Of a DNA stretch of 14,505 bases, positions 7,008 to 13,807 are shown in pieces. The position numbers and the translations under genes were made by a program. The stretch comes from Christensenella sp. UBA1224. GTDB lineage: Bacteria; Bacillota; Clostridia; Christensenellales; Aristaeellaceae. Location of the stretch: NCBI GenBank assembly GCA_002309235.1, contig DBXA01000158.1, positions 1 through 14,505 of the forward strand, in the 5' to 3' direction. The first letter of the stretch is position 1. Each line of letters begins with the position of its first letter. The notes below the pieces were generated by a model that saw only the letters and a program-made list of their open reading frames with translations, did no database searches and had not been told where the DNA came from.

Positions 7008-8117
7008 CTAATTTCCCGCTACGACAGCCGCGATCCGTTCCGCGCCGTCCGGCGGCATATGCTCCCGCTGGGCTCGTTTCATCCTCTCCCCTGTTTTCCC
7101 GTCATACACGATCCGGTCCGCGAACCGGGCAGCCTTTTCATAACTGTCCGCCACGAGAGACATACCCAGTTTTTGGAAAAAAGCGGCGTTTTGCGTTTCG
7201 ACACCGGGGATCATCATCGTGTGAACGATGGGCACGTTCACTACCGCAGCTTCCGCGCTTGAGATACCACCCGCCTTGGAAAGGAGCACATCCGCAGCCC
7301 GCATATAGATATCAACCTGATCGGTGAAGGAGACCGGCCGGACTTTGCCGCATCCATTATATTTTGTCTTCAGCTGGTCCAGCAGCTCCTGATTTCTGCC
7401 GGCAAGCACGCATATCACCGCATCCTCATCCGGCAGCTCCATCAGCGCATCGCATAAGCTTATGGCATCCCCGCAGCCGATCCCGCCTGTCATGATGAGG
7501 TAGACCTTTGCCCTGGCCGGTATGCCCAGCAGCTCCCTTGCCTGCGGCTTTGTCACACCGTTCCGGAATGCCTCCGCCACGGGCATACCCGTTACGATAA
7601 GCCTTTCGGAAGGGATCCCCGCACGCTCGCATTCCAGGCGCACCAGCTCATGCGGCAGGAAATAGCCGTCCATATCCGTCTCCGCGAGAAACGGGATGCA
7701 GGTGTAATCCGAAAGGATGCCGTAGCAGCGGGCGTTGATATGGTAGTGTCTTCGGATGAATGTGAGCGTTTCCATCGGGAACAGGTGAGAGCAGATCACC
7801 GCGTCATATCCCTTTTCATTGATGAGATCGCTGAGCCTGCGCCCGTAGTTCGTATTCACAAGATATACCGGCGATGTGACGCCCAGCGCGCTGACTTTCT
7901 CCCCCGCCTTGTACATCAGGCCGAAGAGTCCCGGCGTCTTTGTGGAGATGCGGTTCAGAAGCGATTCTATGCTGAGCGGCCCCGGCTCACCGAACAGATG
8001 CATGAGATCGAAAAAATCCGTGTGATGCCCCATCGCCTCAAGGGCCTGCCTTACGGCTTTGGCACAGTGATTGTGTCCTTCTCCGGTACTGCAGCTGAGC
8101 AGTAATATGTTCATCAT
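7008..8117 (-). CDS. MGDG synthase/UgtP-type glycosyltransferase (GT28-like)
   Basis: The 369-residue product has the two-domain layout of bacterial diacylglycerol glucosyltransferases and plant MGDG synthases. It shows an N-terminal LLSCSTGEGHNHCAKAV (the S.G.GH glycine loop), GYDAVICSHLFP, and SDYTCIPFLAETDMDGYFLPHE in place of the family's TD....H pattern. The C-terminal nucleotide-sugar site has MTGGIGCGD and LLSKAGGISSAEA. The family transfers a sugar from a UDP-sugar to a membrane lipid, usually diacylglycerol, at the inner face of the membrane. The exact donor and acceptor are not readable. There is no signal peptide, as expected for a peripheral enzyme. Two adjacent ATGs (8117 and 8114) are possible; the AAAGAGG site is five and eight bases away, so 8114 is the better-spaced start. 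The gene follows the terminator of the CotH operon, and no good promoter was seen in the short leader. Confidence 0.85.
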   Translation of the reverse strand: MMNILLLSCSTGEGHNHCAKAVRQALEAMGHHTDFFDLMHLFGEPGPLSIESLLNRISTKTPGLFGLMYKAGEKVSALGVTSPVYLVNTNYGRRLSDLINEKGYDAVICSHLFPMETLTFIRRHYHINARCYGILSDYTCIPFLAETDMDGYFLPHELVRLECERAGIPSERLIVTGMPVAEAFRNGVTKPQARELLGIPARAKVYLIMTGGIGCGDAISLCDALMELPDEDAVICVLAGRNQELLDQLKTKYNGCGKVRPVSFTDQVDIYMRAADVLLSKAGGISSAEAAVVNVPIVHTMMIPGVETQNAAFFQKLGMSLVADSYEKAARFADRIVYDGKTGERMKRAQREHMPPDGAERIAAVVAGN

Positions 8118-8175
8118 CTAAGCCTCTTTCCCCGCAAATCGTCATCCAAGCCCCGTCACAGGGCGTTTTCAGTGT

Positions 8176-8214
8176 AAAACCCCGGCAGGCCGTACCATCG
8201 GCTGCCGAGGTTTT
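8176..8214 (-). terminator. Strong terminator of the CotH-VTC-DUF4956 operon, bidirectional in form
   Basis: A G+C-rich stem with arms around 8180-8192 and 8199-8210, a six-base loop and one bulged base is flanked by TTTTTT on one side and AAAA on the other. On the minus strand the stem closes as CTGCCGGGG followed by TTTT, about 55 bases after the DUF4956 stop. The opposite strand also has a good T-tract, but no plus-strand gene uses it. Confidence 0.75.
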
Positions 8215-8263
8215 TTGCATAATGTATTACGCTATTTTGGTTCATGCCTGAAGGCTCATGTCG

Positions 8264-8926
8264 TCAGGTCGTCTCGTTCTGATAGGCGACGAGAGTGGCA
8301 TCCTGCACGCCGTTCACCTGCAGCACCCTGTTGAGGAAGGCATCCGGCTTGTCCACGCGCACCTCGAACGTGATCTCGTATCCCCTGGCGGTAACGGTCT
8401 TGCTCTTGAGCCTTGAAAGCTTCGCCTTGGCAAGGAGCCCGGAGAGCTGCTGCTCCGCTCCTGCTTCCCCGCGCACGACCAGCAGGAAGCTGTCCGCCCC
8501 CTTGAAGGAGAGCCTGGTGAGTACGAATATGAGCGCTGATATGATCACGACCACCAGTATCGCCAGGAAGAACTGGCCCGCGCCCAGCAGTATGCCCATC
8601 GTGAGCGCCCAGAACATATACGCGGTATCGAGAGGATCCTTGACCGCCGTGCGGAAGCGCACGATAGACAAGGCGCCTACCATGCCCATGGAAAGCTGTA
8701 TGGATTCGCGTATGCACATGACGACAGGAGTGGTGATGAGCGTCAGCAGCACGAGCGTCATGCCGAAGCCCGCGGAATACATGACGCCGCGGTAGTTCGT
8801 CTTATATACCCAAAAGATGAACAGCCCGACCGCGAAGGCGATCAGCGTAGAGAAGACGACGATCGGCCAGGAAGCCGGGGTGATCGTCTGAGAGCTCCAG
8901 AGTGTAGAGAGATCCAGTTTGTCCAT
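8264..8926 (-). CDS. DUF4956 membrane protein
   Basis: The 220-residue protein has about four membrane helices (roughly residues 20-41, 48-72, 103-120 and 121-138). The first loops carry the family's conserved segment: MCIRESIQLSMGMVGALSIVRFRTAVKDPLDTAY around 71-104. The C-terminal third (about 145-220) is a soluble alpha/beta domain ending DATLVAYQNETT, resembling a small ACT/ferredoxin-like fold. DUF4956 proteins are commonly encoded beside VTC-domain and CotH proteins, as here. Their activity is unknown, and a transport or membrane-partner role for the VTC protein is inference. The start at 8926 has an AAGGAGG site nine bases upstream. It is the last gene of the operon, 35 bases after the VTC stop. 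Confidence 0.88.
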   Translation of the reverse strand: MDKLDLSTLWSSQTITPASWPIVVFSTLIAFAVGLFIFWVYKTNYRGVMYSAGFGMTLVLLTLITTPVVMCIRESIQLSMGMVGALSIVRFRTAVKDPLDTAYMFWALTMGILLGAGQFFLAILVVVIISALIFVLTRLSFKGADSFLLVVRGEAGAEQQLSGLLAKAKLSRLKSKTVTARGYEITFEVRVDKPDAFLNRVLQVNGVQDATLVAYQNETT

Positions 8927-8943
8927 GGGGTCAATCCTCCTTA

Positions 8944-8968
8944 ATCATTTATCCGTATCATTTATCCG
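8944..8968. repeat. 13-base tandem duplication across the VTC stop codon
   Basis: ATCATTTATCCG occurs at 8944-8955 and again at 8957-8968, a 13-base period. The second copy contains the stop codon of the VTC gene. On the minus strand the duplication also creates TAAATG and a six-codon open frame (MIRIND) ending just before the DUF4956 ribosome site. This may aid ribosome passage between the genes or may be a recent slippage scar. Confidence 0.75.
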
Positions 8969-9654
8969 AGAAGCGGTTCGAAGCGCCTGCACAGCGTATA
9001 CTTCGATACCGCGCACCTTTCGGCGGCTATGCCGGCTATCAGTCCCGACAGGAAGCCTGGCAGATATTCATTGTATTTGACCTCCAGCACGTAATCCCCC
9101 CTGTCCATGACATCCACCGTGAACAGATCCGGATCGAACAGTTCCGTACTGTAAAGGCCTGTGCGCACGCGCTTATCGATGGTCACGCGCACATCCTCCG
9201 CGGGATAGGTAAAAGCCTCCCTGTCGTATTCCACGATGACGGCAGGCCTTAAGAGCCTTGTGCGCATGCTCATCGCCACATCCGTCAGGAGCTGTTTCCC
9301 TATCGTTTCCAGCCCCGAGGGATCGCCCGAAATGATCTGCCTCGCCAGCCTTTCGGTGATGCGCACCTGGTCTTTTTGAATCAGATCGCCTGTTTTGCGC
9401 TTTCGTTCTATGGTAATAGGGCTCTTTGGCGCGGAATAGACCCTTATGCGGTATTTATCGCGGTCCATTACGCCGTCCAGCTTATCATGAAAGGCGCTGT
9501 CATACGCATCATCGAAGTAGAGGGATCGCACGGTATACTCTCCCGTATCCCTGCCGGCATGGGCGTCCCGCCACATGACCGCCTCCAGACGCCTTGACAG
9601 GGCTTCGGCATCCAGAGGGCTTATCCGGAATTTGATCTCGTGTCTCGGCTGCAA
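8962..9654 (-). CDS. VTC-domain polyphosphate polymerase-like protein
   Basis: The 230-residue protein is essentially one VTC domain, the catalytic fold of yeast Vtc4, which makes inorganic polyphosphate from ATP inside an eight-stranded tunnel. Basic and acidic tunnel positions look intact: HEIKF at the start, DKYRIRVY, ITIERKRK, VEYDREAF, VRVTIDK and VLEVKYNE. It has no SPX domain and no membrane helix. The start is a TTG at 9654-9652, seven bases after a strong AAAGGAGG. The TTG two codons earlier would touch the ribosome site, and no ATG exists near it. The ribosome site overlaps the stop codon of the CotH gene, so the two are probably translationally coupled. Polyphosphate synthesis is likely by homology, but a different phosphoryl acceptor is possible. 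Confidence 0.88.
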   Translation of the reverse strand: MQPRHEIKFRISPLDAEALSRRLEAVMWRDAHAGRDTGEYTVRSLYFDDAYDSAFHDKLDGVMDRDKYRIRVYSAPKSPITIERKRKTGDLIQKDQVRITERLARQIISGDPSGLETIGKQLLTDVAMSMRTRLLRPAVIVEYDREAFTYPAEDVRVTIDKRVRTGLYSTELFDPDLFTVDVMDRGDYVLEVKYNEYLPGFLSGLIAGIAAERCAVSKYTLCRRFEPLLG

Positions 9655-9660
9655 TTCCAA

Positions 9661-9669
9661 GCCTCCTTT
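9661..9669 (-). promoter_or_regulatory. Ribosome site deciding the TTG start of the VTC gene
   Basis: AAAGGAGGC on the minus strand begins inside the CotH stop codon (9670-9668). It lies seven bases from TTG at 9654 but only one base from the TTG at 9660, so the inner TTG is the start. Confidence 0.7.
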
Positions 9670-12600
9670 ATGATCCGGAAGCCTTGTACGCTTCTATCGC
9701 CTTCAAGGCATCGCCGAAGTATTTCTGCATCTGCTTATCGGAAAGGTTCAGTGATTTCTTTTGTGTATAGTACAGCAGCTTTTCCGGCCGGGATTCCGCG
9801 TAGGACATGAAGGAAGCGATCTCCTTTTTCCACTTGGTCATGGAGAACTTCCAGCGGGCACAGTGGGCGTCCATTTCCGGCAGGAGCACCTGAATCCTTT
9901 CGTTCACCTTGGCCTTTATGTTCGCCGTTGTAAAATCCGTAGCCATGAGCTCACCCAGGCGCGTCAGGAACCTGTCCTTGAACGTAGCGTTCTTCATGAG
10001 AGCCACGAACAGCGTGTTGTCCGTGCGCAGCCCGTTTCCCATGCCTCCCGCCGTGATCCAGCGGGATATAGAGTTGGTATCCACGGTAAATGCCCAGTCA
10101 AGGTCGAACAGCACCCATCTCCAGCGCCCGTCCCCTTCGGTGGAGGAGCGGTAGCGCTTTACATTGAGGGTGTCCGTATTGCCCGTAAAGATCTCGCAGC
10201 ACATGTAATCGATGAAGTTATCCATGTCGATGACCTTTTCGACCCTGGCGAGCGCCTCATCGTTCTTCACGCCGTTTGACTTGACCCATGCCAGCATATC
10301 CGCGTAGGTCTTGTTGGAGCCCTGGAGCACATTGGTATTCGCCTTGATCAGGTCTATGTGGTCCACATCCGTCCACCCCTCAAACTGGGCGATGGAATAC
10401 TTGTTGATGCGCTCGCGCAGGTTGTAGTGCCCCCAATAGGCGCCGTTGAGATAAACCACGGCGACCTCCGTCTCCTGGTAGAGCAGATCCATATTCTCCG
10501 CAAGGGATTGGAGGACGCTGTCGCGGAAACGGGTCTTATCCCCATCCTGCGAGGAGGAGCGCAGCAGGAACGACTGATAGGAATCATACGGCCGCTTTGA
10601 GAACAGCTCCGCGTAGAAACGGTCCTCATCGCTGTACTCGGAGCGGGCAATGATCTTGAAGGCCTTCTGCTCCTCGCTGCGGGAATACTGCCCGTGCAGC
10701 CTTACGCCGCAGCCCTGGCTGAGTATCACGGAGCCGCCGGGGGTGAAGTATTCTATGTTCCCGCTTTTTTCCCATGTCATCCAGAAGTTGGCGCCTTTGT
10801 TGATGGAACCGTAGGGGCGTTCCTTCAGGGCGTTCGGGCCTTTGACATACAGTCCTTTCTCGTTGGACCAGAGATCGGCCGGGTCCATGACCAAGCTTAC
10901 CACGTTCACCGTATGGCTGACGCCGATAAAGTATGTCTCCGTCGTCGTCTCGGAGGGGTATTCCCCATCCCTGAAGACGCGCGTGCGGATGACTGTGGTC
11001 TCGCTGATCCCGATAGGTCCCGTATAGACGGGAGAGGAAGATGTAGGCACGCTGCCATCCGTGGAATAGCGGAGCGTGGAGCCGGAGGGAGCGGTCAGGG
11101 TGAGGGTCACCGGTTCGTCATACATGCCGCCCGGGAGAGAATGGACGGCCTTTGTCGTCCTAAGAGCGAAGCCGACGTTGGAGTTTTTTTCCCCTTTTGT
11201 CGTCTTGCCTAAATAAAAAAAGCCGTCGCTCCCGTCCATGCGCCCGTAGCTGATCGAGGCGTACTGCTTCGGGAGCGGAACCCTGTCCACTACCGTGCCC
11301 TCAGGCGTGCACAGCGTGACCGTTTCGCATGCGTCTGTGACAGTTGATATGCCGAACCCCGGAAACTTGCCGCCGGTCAGCTCCACCACGGTGTAAGACC
11401 CAGGTGATATCTTCCATCCGGACGGGAACTGCCATTTGCGGGGCTGATCCGCCTCATCGGAAAGCCCCCACCCGCCCAGATCCACCGTATTCGCAGAATC
11501 GTTGTAGATCTCTATCCAATCATTCGAAGTGCCCTCATTGTCCTCAACGCGGGAAAGCCCCGCGCTCACCTCGCTGATATACAGCTTATAGGGGTTCGCC
11601 TGGGCGAACTGCCTTTCGATCACAGCCGCCGCGGCTGCGGTATTCGGGTATCCCGGCGTCGGTGCCATATTCTTCGTATAGCTGCCCTCGTACAGGCCGT
11701 AGGAGCGGTCGATCTTCAGGTTTTCAAACGTCACCGTGCTCTGGACCAGCCCCTGGGCATTGCTCAGGACCACCGTCTCCCCTTCGGCATTCAACCGGAA
11801 GGAGGTATGCATGATATTCGACGGATCCTTGATATCCAGCCCGGAGCAATAAATGACCATGTACTGCCCCGCCCCCAGCGATACGGCCGGGAACCGCCAC
11901 TTGGTGGTATTGGAAGGATCGTCCGAAAGTGACCAGCCTGCAAGATTGACATCTGCGGAACCCGTATTGCAGATCTCCACCCAGTCGTAGTACATGCCGT
12001 CTTCGGTCTTGAGGTACGTAGCGTTATCCGCCATGATCTCCGTGATGATGACCTCGCCCGCGCCTTCCGCTCCGTCCGTCAGGTATTCCCGCATAGCGGA
12101 ATAATAGCTTTCCTCATTAGGCATGCCGGGCGTATAGTAGGAAACCGTCGTCCAGGAGGAGCCTATAAAGGCATAGCTGTTGTCCCTGCGGAGAGCCGGC
12201 ACATTGACCGCCTGTACCGCGGTGCCGTTCGCGTTATAAAGGACCACGCTGTCTCCATCGGAGGAGAGCGCGAAGGGAGCATGGTAGGTATAACCCGACG
12301 TATTCCTGAGAATGCCGTCACAGAAGACGATCACATACTCGCCCGGGCCTAGCACATGCTTCGGAAAGGTGAATATATTGAGCTTGGAGAGCTGGTCCGC
12401 CAGCATCCAGCCGGTGATATCCACCCGGCTGTCCGATGCGTTGTACAGTTCCACCCAGTCGCCGAAATCGCCGTTCTCATCAGACCAGGCCGTGCCGTTC
12501 GAGGACATGATCTCGTTGATGCGCACACTGCCGGAAGCGGCGATCTCCGTCACGCGGGTATCGTTTTTTCCCTTATCCTGGGAGCTGCCCGCCGATGCGA

Positions 12601-12757
12601 ACAGCCCGTCCGGGAATATTTTATACTGGAGCACAAAACCCAGCACTACAGCCGCCACCATAACCGCCGCAATAAATACGACAGATACGGGGTTGGCTTT
12701 CTGCTGCCTCGGCTTTGATACGTTCACGCGCTTTCTGGGCGCATTGCTTTTCTGCAT
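9668..12757 (-). CDS. CotH-type kinase surface protein with three lamin-tail-like domains
   Basis: The 1029-residue protein has a basic N-terminus and one membrane helix (about 24-44), so most of it should face outside. Three lamin-tail domains follow (starting near 77, 240 and 391), each with a .I.EIM or LYISEV start, DW.E..N.....DL.GW.L.D, a W.FP segment and a G.Y.VI/VV strand. Near 550-615 is a chitobiase-C-terminal-like beta domain (LRYSTDGSVPTSSSPVYTGP). The CotH domain spans about 620-960 and keeps GVRLHGQYSR, LLRSSSQD, LNGAYWGHYNLRERINK near 772 and FDLDWAF near 885, the last holding the likely metal-binding Asp. CotH of Bacillus is an atypical protein kinase that phosphorylates spore-coat proteins. 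The target here is unknown. The ATG at 12757 has a CGGAGG site. It is the first gene of an operon with VTC and DUF4956. Confidence 0.92.
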   Translation of the reverse strand: MQKSNAPRKRVNVSKPRQQKANPVSVVFIAAVMVAAVVLGFVLQYKIFPDGLFASAGSSQDKGKNDTRVTEIAASGSVRINEIMSSNGTAWSDENGDFGDWVELYNASDSRVDITGWMLADQLSKLNIFTFPKHVLGPGEYVIVFCDGILRNTSGYTYHAPFALSSDGDSVVLYNANGTAVQAVNVPALRRDNSYAFIGSSWTTVSYYTPGMPNEESYYSAMREYLTDGAEGAGEVIITEIMADNATYLKTEDGMYYDWVEICNTGSADVNLAGWSLSDDPSNTTKWRFPAVSLGAGQYMVIYCSGLDIKDPSNIMHTSFRLNAEGETVVLSNAQGLVQSTVTFENLKIDRSYGLYEGSYTKNMAPTPGYPNTAAAAAVIERQFAQANPYKLYISEVSAGLSRVEDNEGTSNDWIEIYNDSANTVDLGGWGLSDEADQPRKWQFPSGWKISPGSYTVVELTGGKFPGFGISTVTDACETVTLCTPEGTVVDRVPLPKQYASISYGRMDGSDGFFYLGKTTKGEKNSNVGFALRTTKAVHSLPGGMYDEPVTLTLTAPSGSTLRYSTDGSVPTSSSPVYTGPIGISETTVIRTRVFRDGEYPSETTTETYFIGVSHTVNVVSLVMDPADLWSNEKGLYVKGPNALKERPYGSINKGANFWMTWEKSGNIEYFTPGGSVILSQGCGVRLHGQYSRSEEQKAFKIIARSEYSDEDRFYAELFSKRPYDSYQSFLLRSSSQDGDKTRFRDSVLQSLAENMDLLYQETEVAVVYLNGAYWGHYNLRERINKYSIAQFEGWTDVDHIDLIKANTNVLQGSNKTYADMLAWVKSNGVKNDEALARVEKVIDMDNFIDYMCCEIFTGNTDTLNVKRYRSSTEGDGRWRWVLFDLDWAFTVDTNSISRWITAGGMGNGLRTDNTLFVALMKNATFKDRFLTRLGELMATDFTTANIKAKVNERIQVLLPEMDAHCARWKFSMTKWKKEIASFMSYAESRPEKLLYYTQKKSLNLSDKQMQKYFGDALKAIEAYKASGS

Positions 12758-12792
12758 TGATGACCTCCGGGTGATTGTAAGTCCAATATGAG

Positions 12793-12821
12793 ATTATACT
12801 CCATCCTATGCCGAATTACCA
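12793..12821 (-). promoter_or_regulatory. Probable promoter of the CotH operon
   Basis: TATAAT lies at 12798-12793 on the minus strand, about 36 bases upstream of the CotH start. The expected -35 (12821-12816, TGGTAA) is weak and lies inside an inverted repeat, which would suit a promoter that needs an activator or is controlled by a repressor. Confidence 0.45.
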
Positions 12822-12840
12822 GCAACAAACGGTAAATTCG
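12812..12840. repeat. Inverted repeat over the CotH operon -35 region
   Basis: CGAATTACC (12812-12820) and GGTAAATTCG (12831-12840) are complementary except for one extra A, with a ten-base loop. The element sits directly between the stop codon of the 12842-13552 gene and the TATAAT of the next operon. It could be an operator, or a terminator without a T-tract. Confidence 0.5.
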
Positions 12841-12841
12841 A

Positions 12842-13552
12842 TCATTCCGTCTTTGCGGCGGAACTCCTCCGTATCCGCCTGTACACGAAAATGCCTATCA
12901 CGGAGACAATCGCTGTGATCCCGAATATCAGCGCTGCCTGCCTGTAGTCCTGCTGAGCCGCGGCAGCCCCGGCCAGCGTGGATGTAAGCACGCTGGGGAT
13001 CCGCGCGACGGTGGATATGATCAGCCATTCCTTAAGCGTCATGGGCGTCAGCCCTATAAAATAGGTTATCACATCCTTTGGCGTTCCCGGTATGAAGAAT
13101 ATGATGAACACGAGCACGTTCCTTTTTTCGGCATCCCGCAAAAACGATATATCCTCTATCTTTTCCCTGGGCACAAAGGCGTATACCGCCTTGGAGCCGA
13201 ACCTTTTTACGAACAGGAACACGCACGTGCTGGCCAGCAGTATTCCCGTTTCCGCCAGCAGAAGCCCCTGCCAGGCCCCGAAGGCGTAGCCCCCTCCCAA
13301 TTCGATGGGCTCCCCCGGTATGATGGATATCACGATCTGGAGGAAGACCATACCGATATATATGACCTTTCCCCATAACCCCTTCTCCGCGATCCATTCA
13401 CGGAAGGCCTGCCCGTCCCCTACAAGGGTTATCATCTGCCTGCCTACGGTGAGCGTCAGAAAGACGGCAAGCGCCGCGAAAACCGCGACGGATATGATGG
13501 AAACGATGCGCGCCCTGCGCTGTTCCTCTGTCACGTTTTCCCTTTTGCCCAT
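12842..13552 (-). CDS. TVP38/TMEM64 (DedA/SNARE-associated) family membrane protein
   Basis: The 236-residue protein has an N-terminal helix (about 17-36) and a SNARE-associated core. The core has the re-entrant motif IPGEPIELGGGYAFG, a following long hydrophobic run (LLLAETGILLASTCVFLFV), the second half motif FIPGTPKDVITYFIGLTP and two to three further helices, ending in a basic cytoplasmic tail. Family members sit in the cytoplasmic membrane and are linked to lipid flipping or membrane homeostasis, but the substrate here is unknown. The ATG at 13552 follows a GGGGAGG site by eight bases. An upstream ATG at 13666 would add a basic, Phe-rich tail with no ribosome site and would lie upstream of the candidate promoter. 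It precedes the CotH operon by 84 bases in the same direction and is divergent from the BMP gene. Confidence 0.88.
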   Translation of the reverse strand: MGKRENVTEEQRRARIVSIISVAVFAALAVFLTLTVGRQMITLVGDGQAFREWIAEKGLWGKVIYIGMVFLQIVISIIPGEPIELGGGYAFGAWQGLLLAETGILLASTCVFLFVKRFGSKAVYAFVPREKIEDISFLRDAEKRNVLVFIIFFIPGTPKDVITYFIGLTPMTLKEWLIISTVARIPSVLTSTLAGAAAAQQDYRQAALIFGITAIVSVIGIFVYRRIRRSSAAKTE

Positions 13553-13583
13553 CGCGGTGCCTCCCCATCTGCTATTCGCGAAT

Positions 13584-13612
13584 ATTGTGCCACAAAACCC
13601 GAAAAAACGCAA
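13584..13612 (-). promoter_or_regulatory. Possible promoter of the TVP38-family gene, TTGCGT-17-CACAAT
   Basis: On the minus strand TTGCGT (13612-13607) and CACAAT (13589-13584) are 17 bases apart, about 32 bases upstream of the start at 13552. The -10 matches only four of six positions. A long imperfect inverted repeat (13599-13631, A/T tracts with CCG and CGC ends) covers the -35 and may be regulatory. Confidence 0.35.
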
Positions 13613-13688
13613 ATTACGGCGCTTTTTCCGGATATTGGCCGTCCTGACAGCCTTTACTTTCGGCAAATACTCTCATTATCAATATATC

Positions 13689-13719
13689 TTGCCATTAAAT
13701 GTTCGCCTTTTTAACATTT
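13689..13719 (+). promoter_or_regulatory. Possible promoter of the BMP-family gene with an overlapping inverted repeat
   Basis: TTGCCA (13689-13694) and TAACAT (13712-13717) are 17 bases apart, about 90 bases upstream of the ATG at 13808. AAATGTT (13697-13703) and AACATTT (13713-13719) form a 7-bp inverted repeat with a nine-base centre that overlaps the -10, as an operator might. Other weak -10 boxes (TATCAT, TATATT) lie nearer the gene. Confidence 0.35.
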
Positions 13720-13807
13720 TTATGCTATCAGGCAAAATACGTGAAAGGTATCATAACACCATCCGGAAAAAACATACCCGGTATATTTTGACAGGAGGGT
13801 CCCATTC

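Noticed and set aside
9761..11212. Several plus-strand frames opposite the CotH gene
   Set aside because: The minus-strand gene is continuous over 1029 codons with recognisable domains, so these are shadows of its G+C-rich codons.
13640..13807. Purine riboswitch upstream of the BMP gene
   Set aside because: The conserved loops and junction of the purine aptamer could not be found in the leader.
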